Source: an uncultured bacterium (GTDB lineage Bacteria; Cyanobacteriota; Vampirovibrionia; Gastranaerophilales; Gastranaerophilaceae). Taken from it: a DNA stretch of 64,000 nucleotides. Under the pieces are notes generated by a model that had not been told where the DNA came from, searched no databases, and saw only the letters and a program-made list of their open reading frames with translations. Shown here piece after piece: positions 57,560 to 64,000 of this stretch (positions are counted from its first letter, which is position 1; every line of letters begins with the position of its first letter). The position numbers and the translations under genes were made by a program. The DNA is taken from NCBI GenBank assembly GCA_948964545.1, contig CAREDV010000001.1, forward strand, positions 186,001-250,000, read 5' to 3'.

Positions 57560-58200
57560 AGAATGTCAGAGTAATTGACAGTCCTGTAGTTTTAATGAAT
57601 TTATGTACAATGCGTGACAAAAACACTGACAGTCAGGGGGTTAGAATTGCGACAAGAAAGATTACAAGATGTCTTTTATATGAAGCTTCAAAAAATCTTC
57701 CGCTTGTAGAACGTGATGTGACAACTCCTTTAACAACATTTAAAGCAAAAACGGTTGATCCTGATATTAATCTTATAATTTCCCCGATTTTACGTGCAGG
57801 ATTAATTTTTACCGACGAAGCAATTGATATTCTTCCGCAAGCCTGTATTCGTCATATCGGAATGTACAGAGATGAAGAAACTTTAAAACCTGTATGGTAT
57901 TACAACAAAGTACCTATGGATGCGCCAAATCCCGAAAAATTTTATGTATATATTACAGATCCGATGCTTGCGACGGGAAATTCTCTGCTTGAGGCTATAA
58001 GATTATATACCGATAAAGGAATTCCTATCGAAAATATTAAATGTATCTGTATAATCGCTGCGCCGCAGGGAATTGAAAATATTCATAAAAACTTCCCAGA
58101 AGTTGAAATTATCACGGCATCGGTTGATGAAGGTTTAAATGAAAAAGGCTATATCGTTCCTGGTATGGGTGACGCTGGTGATAGAATTTTTAACACATGA
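57556..58200 (+). CDS. upp: Uracil phosphoribosyltransferase
   Basis: Pyrimidine salvage: uracil plus PRPP to UMP. TRKITRCLLYEAS, ISPILRAGLIFTDEAID, YITDPMLATGNSLLEAIRL (PRPP loop) and the uracil-binding YIVPGMGDAGDRIF end are all present. 214 residues is normal. Overlaps mlaD by four bases and the convergent asparaginase gene by 11. Confidence 0.97.
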   Translation: MKNVRVIDSPVVLMNLCTMRDKNTDSQGVRIATRKITRCLLYEASKNLPLVERDVTTPLTTFKAKTVDPDINLIISPILRAGLIFTDEAIDILPQACIRHIGMYRDEETLKPVWYYNKVPMDAPNPEKFYVYITDPMLATGNSLLEAIRLYTDKGIPIENIKCICIIAAPQGIENIHKNFPEVEIITASVDEGLNEKGYIVPGMGDAGDRIFNT

Positions 58201-59122
58201 TTAAAATTTTACCAATAAATTCTCCGTGAAGAGTTTTTATTGTCTTGCCGCATTCAATATCTGCCCATTTAAGGTTTTGCAAAACCTTGCAGACTGTAAG
58301 TTCGCGTGCTTTCATATCACAGTCGGAAATTTTTACTACAAACGCCTGTTCTTCTCTTGTATTAACCACAATACAAAGTCCGCCTGCGCCGACTTTTGCT
58401 ATAAGCCCGTTTGAATTTTGCATGATAAATGTATCAGTTCTGTCTTCTCCGCCTATTATATATGGATGGTTCAGAAATGCATTTTTAATTTTTTCATATT
58501 TTGGATTGCAAAATACGTTCAAATATCCGTAAAGCATGTTTTCCAAAGGCATAGACATTATCGGGACTCCGCACCCATCTTTTGTTACGGGATATTCTTT
58601 TGTAACTTTGCAAAGCTCGTAAATTTTGTTTTTTATTGCGATTTGAAGCGGGTGTTCAGGATTGTCATAATCTGTTAAATTCCAGCCGTTTATTTTGCAC
58701 AGAGCAAGCATCATAACGTGTTTTCCTGAACAGTTATTCTGCAAAATATTTTCTTTTTCTCCCTCTAAAAGCATCTGCGTTTGTTTGGTTTTTGAAAGCG
58801 GTTTATGCAGTCCGCATTTCAACATATTTTCATCAAGGTCAAACTTGTTTAATATTTGTTCTGCAAGGTTAACATGAATATCTTCACCTGCATGGGATGC
58901 ACAACAAAGTGCTGTTTCTTCCTCTGTTAAATCCAATCCGTAATCTACAATCAGGCTTGCTTGTAATGGTTTTGCGCAGGAGCGGAGATAAAACGGGTAA
59001 TTTTTTGAATCACCTGTAAAATCAAATGCATGTTTTTTATCTGCAAGAACAATAAAACCTCTGTGTTCCTGCTCGATAAGCCCATCTCTTTCATATTTAA
59101 CCAAAATTTCAGGATTGAGCAT
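58190..59122 (-). CDS. Type III (Rhizobium etli-type) L-asparaginase
   Basis: Hydrolyses asparagine to aspartate and ammonia. Family motifs: YLRSCAKPLQASLI with the catalytic Ser-Cys-Lys region, ALCCASHAGEDIHV, LQNNCSGKHVMMLALC and KDGCGVPIMSMP. 310 residues; family members are about 330-370, so the C-terminus is a little short. No signal peptide. Starts within the MshEN gene end (14-nt overlap). Confidence 0.87.
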   Translation of the reverse strand: MLNPEILVKYERDGLIEQEHRGFIVLADKKHAFDFTGDSKNYPFYLRSCAKPLQASLIVDYGLDLTEEETALCCASHAGEDIHVNLAEQILNKFDLDENMLKCGLHKPLSKTKQTQMLLEGEKENILQNNCSGKHVMMLALCKINGWNLTDYDNPEHPLQIAIKNKIYELCKVTKEYPVTKDGCGVPIMSMPLENMLYGYLNVFCNPKYEKIKNAFLNHPYIIGGEDRTDTFIMQNSNGLIAKVGAGGLCIVVNTREEQAFVVKISDCDMKARELTVCKVLQNLKWADIECGKTIKTLHGEFIGKILIMC

Positions 59123-59855
59123 TTTTCTTTACAAGCTCCAATAATTGCAGCATTTTGCGCTTAAGTTTAATATTTTCTTCTTTTAAAGTTTTAATTTCAT
59201 CTTGATATTTTTGTCCGTCATCAGAGAATGATGTTTCTGATTTAGGCATAACATTATGGTCAAGAATAAATCTTTTTCTGGATTCTTCTTTAAGAACTAA
59301 AATTGCTTTCAAATCATTTTCGGTTACGTAGCCTAATTCAATGAGAATCTCACCGAATTTTTTATTGCTGGAATTTTCGTATCTTAATATTGCCTGTCTT
59401 AATTGCTCAATATCAATAATTCCCTTTTGTTTAAAGTATTCGCCTATTCTGAATTTGCCTGAAATATATCCTGCCATTGCGTGAATTTCTGGCGAATTAG
59501 GGTTTTTTATGAAATTTTGTTCAAGACAGAGCTGATAATATTTTGCAACTTCTTCCATAGAGAGAAATGTGTTGACGGAAATTTCCAGTATACTAAAATT
59601 TTCGGCACAGCAGCTTAAGAAATTGTATGTATTGTTGTCAAACCCGCATTTTCTATCTACGAGTTCGGTTTTGCCTTTAAAAGTTATTGTCGGAACAAAA
59701 GTTGAGAATATATCGTCGGGGTTATGAGTTCTCAAAAAATCTTCGCAAGCCTGCTCTCTCATTTCTTCGGCAAGTTTTAAATACATAACTTGCTTTACCC
59801 AAAACGGCACAGCTAAAACTTTATTCATAAACAGAGTAAAGATGTTGTTCCTCAA
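59109..59855 (-). CDS. Stand-alone MshEN / GspE N-terminal-domain protein
   Basis: 248 residues. Residues about 135-190 (GEYFKQKGIIDIEQLRQAIL, then FGEILIELGYVTENDLKAIL) form the MshEN-type domain of type II secretion and pilus ATPases, which in some proteins binds cyclic-di-GMP. No ATPase domain follows; a coiled coil ends the protein. The first 120 residues are unrecognised. Start is probably TTG 59855 with GAGG upstream; ATG 59828 is the alternative. A GGDEF enzyme is present at 26249, so a c-di-GMP receptor role is possible but unproven. Confidence 0.72.
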   Translation of the reverse strand: MRNNIFTLFMNKVLAVPFWVKQVMYLKLAEEMREQACEDFLRTHNPDDIFSTFVPTITFKGKTELVDRKCGFDNNTYNFLSCCAENFSILEISVNTFLSMEEVAKYYQLCLEQNFIKNPNSPEIHAMAGYISGKFRIGEYFKQKGIIDIEQLRQAILRYENSSNKKFGEILIELGYVTENDLKAILVLKEESRKRFILDHNVMPKSETSFSDDGQKYQDEIKTLKEENIKLKRKMLQLLELVKKNAQS

Positions 59856-59883
59856 AATTTTTTCCTCGCAAGATATATTTCTT

Positions 59884-59912
59884 ATTATAACTTAAATTGC
59901 AAAATAATTCAA
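59884..59912 (-). promoter_or_regulatory. Promoter of the MshEN-asparaginase pair
   Basis: Minus strand: -35 TTGAAT (59907-59912), 17-nt spacer, perfect -10 TATAAT (59884-59889), about 28 nt before the TTG start. Confidence 0.65.
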
Positions 59913-60019
59913 GGGTTTAAATTTTATTATACTATCGGCGGATATATTTATTCATCTTTGTGCTATTGATTTATGGGTTTGAAAATTGTATTATTAATTC
60001 ATAATAGGAGAAGATAGAG

Positions 60020-61177
60020 ATGAAGAAAAAGGTTTTAATAGCTGTTCTGGCACTTATTGGTATTATCACAACAATTAAACTTGCAGTGATTTATTATAAT
60101 GCAAATTTTAATCCGTATTCACTGCCGAGTTTTTGTTCGGTAAATGACTTTATAGATTGCGATAATATTGCAAAAACAACGGAATCGCAGTTTTTGGGAA
60201 TTCCTCTTGCGTATTGGGGAATGTTTCTATACGCATTTATGCTGTTGATGCTGTTTGTTGATAAGCTTAAAAACTTTAAATATTTAAAATTTTTAGAAGT
60301 ATTTAAAAACCCGCTCTCATATATTGGAGCACTTGGGGTAATATCTTTTGCAATTTCTATGCTTTTATTGTGTATAAGTTTATTTGAAATTAAAAAGCTT
60401 TGTATTCTCTGTGCTTTCACGTATATCTTAAATCTTGCAATCGGCTGGATTGCATCGGAGGGACATTTCATTAATGCTGTAAAGCAAAGTTTTACAGATT
60501 TTATGGATGCTGTTAAGATTAAAAAATACCTTGTTGCGTTTCTTGCAGTAATGATTGCTGCTTTTGCGTTTTTAACTTATACAGCAGCATCGTTTAAATT
60601 TGCTCCGCAGGTTAAAAGACAATTGCTGTTTAAAGAATTTACGAGTGCCAAAAAGAATAAATATGCTGTAAAAGGTAATTTACTTGGAGATAAAGATGCG
60701 AAAAAAATTGTATATGTATATTCTGACTATCAGTGCCCGATATGTTATGCGCATAATATTATGATGCATAAACTTGCTAAAGAAGTTAAAGGAATTAAAA
60801 TTATTCATAAAAATCTTCCGCTTGATACAGAGTGCAACGCCTATTTGCAGTCACCTTTCCACCAGGGTTCATGTGTTGATGCAAGATATGCGATAGCGGC
60901 TGAAAAACAAGGTAAGTTCTGGGAAATGAACGATATTCTTTTCCAGCATAAACCAAAAACTGAAGCTGAAATATTAAAACTGATTGAGAAAAAAGATTTT
61001 GATATTGAAAAACTTCAGGAAGATGCAAACAGTATTGAAACATCAAAACAGATTAAAGCGGAAATTGATGATGCCTATAAAAGAGGTATCAATGGAACTC
61101 CGACAACTATGATTAATAATAACGCTTACGTTGGAATTAAAACGTATAAGGATTATCTGCAATGGGTTCAACGATAG
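60020..61177 (+). CDS. VKOR-DsbA fusion, disulfide-bond formation
   Basis: Membrane oxidase making disulfides in exported proteins. VKOR part: C39 and C47 (SFCSVNDFIDC), conserved Ser56 in TTESQFLGIPLAYWG, quinone-side C128-C131 (CILC) among four to five helices. The thioredoxin/DsbA part starts near 215 with C239-C242 in SDYQCPICYAH, a second Cys pair (ECNAYL, GSCVDA) and cis-Pro in GTPTTMI. 385 residues. Fused VKOR-Trx proteins are typical of cyanobacteria. AGGAGAAG precedes the ATG. Overlaps queH by 16 nt. Confidence 0.92.
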   Translation: MKKKVLIAVLALIGIITTIKLAVIYYNANFNPYSLPSFCSVNDFIDCDNIAKTTESQFLGIPLAYWGMFLYAFMLLMLFVDKLKNFKYLKFLEVFKNPLSYIGALGVISFAISMLLLCISLFEIKKLCILCAFTYILNLAIGWIASEGHFINAVKQSFTDFMDAVKIKKYLVAFLAVMIAAFAFLTYTAASFKFAPQVKRQLLFKEFTSAKKNKYAVKGNLLGDKDAKKIVYVYSDYQCPICYAHNIMMHKLAKEVKGIKIIHKNLPLDTECNAYLQSPFHQGSCVDARYAIAAEKQGKFWEMNDILFQHKPKTEAEILKLIEKKDFDIEKLQEDANSIETSKQIKAEIDDAYKRGINGTPTTMINNNAYVGIKTYKDYLQWVQR

Positions 61178-61698
61178 TTTTACACGCCTGTTGTGCAATA
61201 TGTTCAGCGCATCCCGTATCTTACCTGAAAGATATGGGATATCGCGTTATTGTATATTTTTATAACCCCAATATTTATCCTGTCCAAGAGTATCAAAAAC
61301 GCTTTGAGGCACAACGGACTTTGTGTGAGCATTTCGGCTGTGAGCTTGTTGAAGGTAAATGCAAGCCTGAATTATATTATGATTTTGTCAAAGGATTTGA
61401 AGATGAACCAGAAAAGGGTTTAAGATGTGATAAATGCTTTGAATTGAGGTTAAGAAAAACCGCAGAATTTGCAAAATCAATCGGGGTTAATGAATTTACA
61501 ACATCAATTGTTATAAGCCCGCATAAGAATTTTTCAAAATTAACTTCAATCGGTGAAAGAATAGCTAAAGAAACGGGAATAGAATACTTGGCGGTAGATT
61601 TTAAGAAGAAAGACGGGTTTTTGAAAACCAATAAAATTTCAAAAGAATTGAATTTATACAGACAGAATTACTGCGGCTGTTCTTTTTCATTAAGATAA
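61162..61698 (+). CDS. queH: Epoxyqueuosine reductase QueH
   Basis: Last step of queuosine synthesis in tRNA, reducing epoxyqueuosine; the non-cobalamin alternative to QueG. HACCAICSAHPV (C10, C11, C14), RCDKCFELRLRKTAEFA and the C-terminal YCGCSFS provide the conserved cysteines for the iron-sulfur and metal centre. IYPVQEYQKR is typical. 178 residues is normal. Starts inside the VKOR gene. Confidence 0.94.
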   Translation: MGSTIVLHACCAICSAHPVSYLKDMGYRVIVYFYNPNIYPVQEYQKRFEAQRTLCEHFGCELVEGKCKPELYYDFVKGFEDEPEKGLRCDKCFELRLRKTAEFAKSIGVNEFTTSIVISPHKNFSKLTSIGERIAKETGIEYLAVDFKKKDGFLKTNKISKELNLYRQNYCGCSFSLR

Positions 61699-61780
61699 AT
61701 CATATATTTATATTATGAATTTTTCAAGAAATAATTATATACTTGACTTAATTAAAATAATAATTAATAAGGAACAGGAT

Positions 61781-62740
61781 ATGAAGAGAATAGTTTTTTT
61801 AATAGCATTTACATTAGTTTTAAACTCACTTTGTGCATACAGTGCAGATAACTCAAAACGTGCAAAGCGTCTTGAGGCGGAAAGACAGAACCAGGAACAG
61901 GAACAAAAACCCGTTTCTGTATTGGATAAAGATACAATTTATTACCCGAATGCTAATATGAAAAGTGCGGTTTCTAAATATAAAGCGGGAAATTATGCAG
62001 GTTGTCTGCAAGAGTTGTTCTCTTTAGTTAAAAAAGAACCATCTAATGCTGCTGCGTATTATTATATGGCTATGGCTTATACTCATATTGATATGCAAAG
62101 TGAAGCCGTTGATGCTTATGAAAAAGTTATTGCACTTAATTCAAATGCATATCTGACAGAATTCGCAGAAAAAGGCAGAGATTGCTTAACAGGAGGCCCT
62201 AAATGCCAGGGTGCAGATACGGGCGAGCAGGATGCTTTGGATAAATTTATAAATTCTCCGTATGGCAACGGGTTGTCTCCAGAACTTAACGGCGAAGTCA
62301 AACAGAAAGAATTGAACAATATTAAAGAAACAATAAATAAAAAAGAAGATTTAGAACACAAAGATATTGAAAAAATAAGAGATTTTGACAATAAACATAA
62401 CCAATCGTCAATTGAAGAAACTGACAAAATAGCTATGGCATCTGATGAGGAAATTTTGCAGGCTGTTAAAACTCTTAAAGATTCAGGTTTAAATATTACT
62501 ATACAGCAGGATAATCCTTATGCTCAGTTTACGCAGTATCAAGACCCGCGCATGGCTGAAATGAGTATGCTTATGGGAAACAATAATAACAATAACAACA
62601 GCATGATGAATATGCTTCCAATGCTTATGGATAAAGCTCAAAGAGGTGAAAATATTGACCCGCGCTTTATGCAGGCTATGATGATGAATTCTATGATGTC
62701 TGATTTGGATTTTAGCGGTAACAATAATAACAGATATTAA
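61781..62740 (+). CDS. Exported TPR protein with Met/Asn-rich tail
   Basis: Signal peptide MKRIVFLIAFTLVLNSLCAYS; ATG 61781 chosen for this and for AAGGAACAGGA upstream. TPR-like repeats about residues 45-120 (AAAYYYMAMAYTHIDMQSEA). A charged helical middle part follows. The end (about 265-319) is rich in Met and Asn, with an Asn run and MMNMLPMLMDKAQRG. Function unknown; Met-rich tails can bind copper but no such site is clear here. Two bases before the next TPR gene. Confidence 0.78.
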   Translation: MKRIVFLIAFTLVLNSLCAYSADNSKRAKRLEAERQNQEQEQKPVSVLDKDTIYYPNANMKSAVSKYKAGNYAGCLQELFSLVKKEPSNAAAYYYMAMAYTHIDMQSEAVDAYEKVIALNSNAYLTEFAEKGRDCLTGGPKCQGADTGEQDALDKFINSPYGNGLSPELNGEVKQKELNNIKETINKKEDLEHKDIEKIRDFDNKHNQSSIEETDKIAMASDEEILQAVKTLKDSGLNITIQQDNPYAQFTQYQDPRMAEMSMLMGNNNNNNNSMMNMLPMLMDKAQRGENIDPRFMQAMMMNSMMSDLDFSGNNNNRY

Positions 62741-62741
62741 T

Positions 62742-63254
62742 ATGAAAAATATTCTTGAAAATGCATACAGTTGTTTAGTTAATGAAAATTTAGAGGAAGC
62801 AAAGAAAAATTTTCTGCTTATAAAAGAACAGGATATCCGCGCAAGCTGGGCTTTATTTATGATTTCTCTCATTGAGGGCGATGTCAGAGAATACCCTACT
62901 TATTTTCAGTTGAGAAACTTTCTAGAAATAGATTTGAATATTTTAATACAGAATTTTAAAGGTGAATATGCAGAAAAAGTTATTCGCTACTGTGATTTTA
63001 TGTTTACTATAAACCCTGAAGTTTATAAGTTTATAGGCAGATGTCTTTATAATAATAAGCTTGAGGAACAGGCACTGTTTTTTCTTGAAAAAGCTAAAAG
63101 TTATTTCTGGCATGATCCCGAACTGCATTATCTGCTTGCATATATTTATTATAATAAAAAGGATTTTTCTGCGTCGCGCAAATGTGCTGAACATTGCCTT
63201 CAAATATTGCCGAAATATTTTCCCGCACTTGATTTGATGAGTAAAATTGCGTAA
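62742..63254 (+). CDS. TPR-like protein
   Basis: 170 residues, all helical, with TPR-like pairs, for example YKFIGRCLYNNKLEEQALFF and HYLLAYIYYNKKDFSASRKC. No signal peptide. It starts one base after the stop of the exported TPR gene, without its own strong Shine-Dalgarno, so it is translationally coupled. Function unknown. Confidence 0.75.
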   Translation: MKNILENAYSCLVNENLEEAKKNFLLIKEQDIRASWALFMISLIEGDVREYPTYFQLRNFLEIDLNILIQNFKGEYAEKVIRYCDFMFTINPEVYKFIGRCLYNNKLEEQALFFLEKAKSYFWHDPELHYLLAYIYYNKKDFSASRKCAEHCLQILPKYFPALDLMSKIA

Positions 63255-63275
63255 GCTTCTGATTTGTGCTATGCT
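63247..63275 (+). promoter_or_regulatory. Promoter of the DAHP synthase gene
   Basis: -35 TTGCGT (63247-63252), 17-nt spacer ending TGC, -10 TATGCT (63270-63275); AAGGAG then lies just before the ATG. Confidence 0.55.
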
Positions 63276-63295
63276 TTTTTTACAAGGAGATAAGT

Positions 63296-64000
63296 ATGAT
63301 TATAATTATGGAACCAAAAGCCACAGAGGCGCAGGTTCAAAAAGTTATAGAATTTTTAAAAACTAACGGATTTGAAATAAGATTTAACCGCGGCGAGGTA
63401 CATACGGTTATTGATGCATTAGGTGATAAAACAACAGTTACTCCTGGCAGAATTTCCGCATTTGACGGTGTTAAAGAGGTTAAGGTTATTAGAGAACCTT
63501 TCAGGCTGGCTTCCCGCGATTTGAAACCTGAAGATACGGTTATTGAATTTTCAAACGGGGTTAAAATCGGCGGGAATAACAAACCCGTTGCAATGGTCGG
63601 CCCTTGTTCCATTGAAGAAGATTATGAGGGACTTTTAAAAGTTGCTTATGCGGCAAAAGAAATGGGTTGTCAGTTTTTACGAGGCGGTGCGTTTAAGCCG
63701 AGAACTTCTCCTTATGATTTTCAGGGATATGGTGAAAAAGCTTTAAAATATATGAAAAATGCTGCTGAAGAAACTGGATTGCTAACTGTTTCAGAGGTTA
63801 TGGATGCATCTGATTTGGATTTAATGTGCGATTATATTGATGTATTGCAAATAGGTGCAAGAAATGTCCAAAACTTTAAGTTATTGCATGCTGTCGGTAA
63901 ATGTAATAAACCTGTTATCTTGAAACGTGGACTTTCAAGTACAATTAGAGAATTTTTACTTGCAGCTGAACATATTATGTATAACGGAAATTTAAATGTT
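63296..64000 (+). CDS. DAHP synthase, AroF/KDPG-aldolase-like type (partial)
   Basis: First enzyme of the shikimate pathway, joining PEP and erythrose-4-phosphate. The 235 codons visible show an N-terminal ferredoxin-like domain (MIIIMEPKATEAQVQKVIEF) and then the barrel: AMVGPCSIEE, FLRGGAFKPRTSPYDFQG, VLQIGARNVQNFKLL and VILKRGLSSTIREFLLAAEH. This is the class-I-beta type (Thermotoga/Bacillus). AAGGAG lies upstream of the ATG. The gene runs off the window end. Confidence 0.96.
   Translation, partial: MIIIMEPKATEAQVQKVIEFLKTNGFEIRFNRGEVHTVIDALGDKTTVTPGRISAFDGVKEVKVIREPFRLASRDLKPEDTVIEFSNGVKIGGNNKPVAMVGPCSIEEDYEGLLKVAYAAKEMGCQFLRGGAFKPRTSPYDFQGYGEKALKYMKNAAEETGLLTVSEVMDASDLDLMCDYIDVLQIGARNVQNFKLLHAVGKCNKPVILKRGLSSTIREFLLAAEHIMYNGNLNV

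Noticed and set aside
1..64000. Prophage, insertion sequence, restriction or CRISPR defence island
   Set aside because: No transposase, integrase, terminal repeats, capsid, methylase or cas gene was seen in any frame.

Overview
This AT-rich window looks like chromosome from a non-photosynthetic cyanobacterial relative, most likely a gut Vampirovibrionia/Melainabacteria (Gastranaerophilales-type) organism; that placement is an inference. The order rpoA-rplQ-truA-rplM-rpsI is the cyanobacterial one, the tRNA-Gln(UUG) has a cyanobacterial look with a U1-A72 pair, and there is a VKOR-DsbA fusion as in cyanobacteria. The envelope genes (MlaA, MCE/MlaD, TonB-like proteins, MurJ) point to a two-membrane cell. 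HydE, a glucokinase and an amylase point to fermentative, hydrogenase-linked metabolism. No photosynthesis gene, rRNA, CRISPR array, insertion sequence or phage was seen.

Layout. 1-3.1 kb: end of the ribosomal superoperon. 3.2-9.8 kb: a small orphan protein, then leftward operons folD/CooC-like/MetE-like/rplI and SH3-protein/pheT. 10-20.6 kb: AarF-like kinase, tsaC-murJ-spoIID-cysS, a LysM protein, mpaA-like/ftsY/nusB and a TPR protein. 20.7-30.8 kb: paired paralogous exported proteins, lipM, an annexin-like protein, ispD-thiL-GGDEF/HD-GYP, a ROK kinase and a secreted GH13 enzyme. 30.8-36.2 kb: a 1674-residue glycine-zipper/coiled-coil protein and trxA. 36.3-45.5 kb: exonuclease, OPA-type transporter, gmk-coaBC-nif3, tRNA-Gln, hydE, an SGNH hydrolase, a MlaA-hydrolase fusion and an acetyltransferase. 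45.5-52.1 kb: a six-gene envelope operon (vWA, FHA-like membrane protein, two TonB-like proteins, two micro membrane proteins) with a divergent LuxR-type regulator and a third TonB-like gene. 52.1-64 kb: plsY, two orphan membrane/coiled-coil proteins, purine nucleoside phosphorylase, rpoZ, mlaD-upp, asparaginase, a MshEN-domain protein, VKOR-DsbA, queH, TPR proteins and the start of a DAHP synthase gene.

Three patterns cut across the genes. (1) About ten genes have a -10 box ending only 6-8 nt before the start codon and no Shine-Dalgarno, often as TGnTATAAT-N6-ATG, so leaderless mRNAs look common. (2) Three genes for signal-less orphan proteins (starts 3232, 17194, 23142) share the box AAAATACTTTATA 44-47 nt before the ATG, suggesting a small regulon. 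(3) Convergent genes are packed so tightly that five pairs overlap at their 3' ends. The best candidate for an undescribed system is the vWA/FHA/TonB-like operon at 46.7-50.9 kb. No stretch over 300 bases is empty; the one apparent gap (47,483-47,785) holds two tiny membrane-protein genes.
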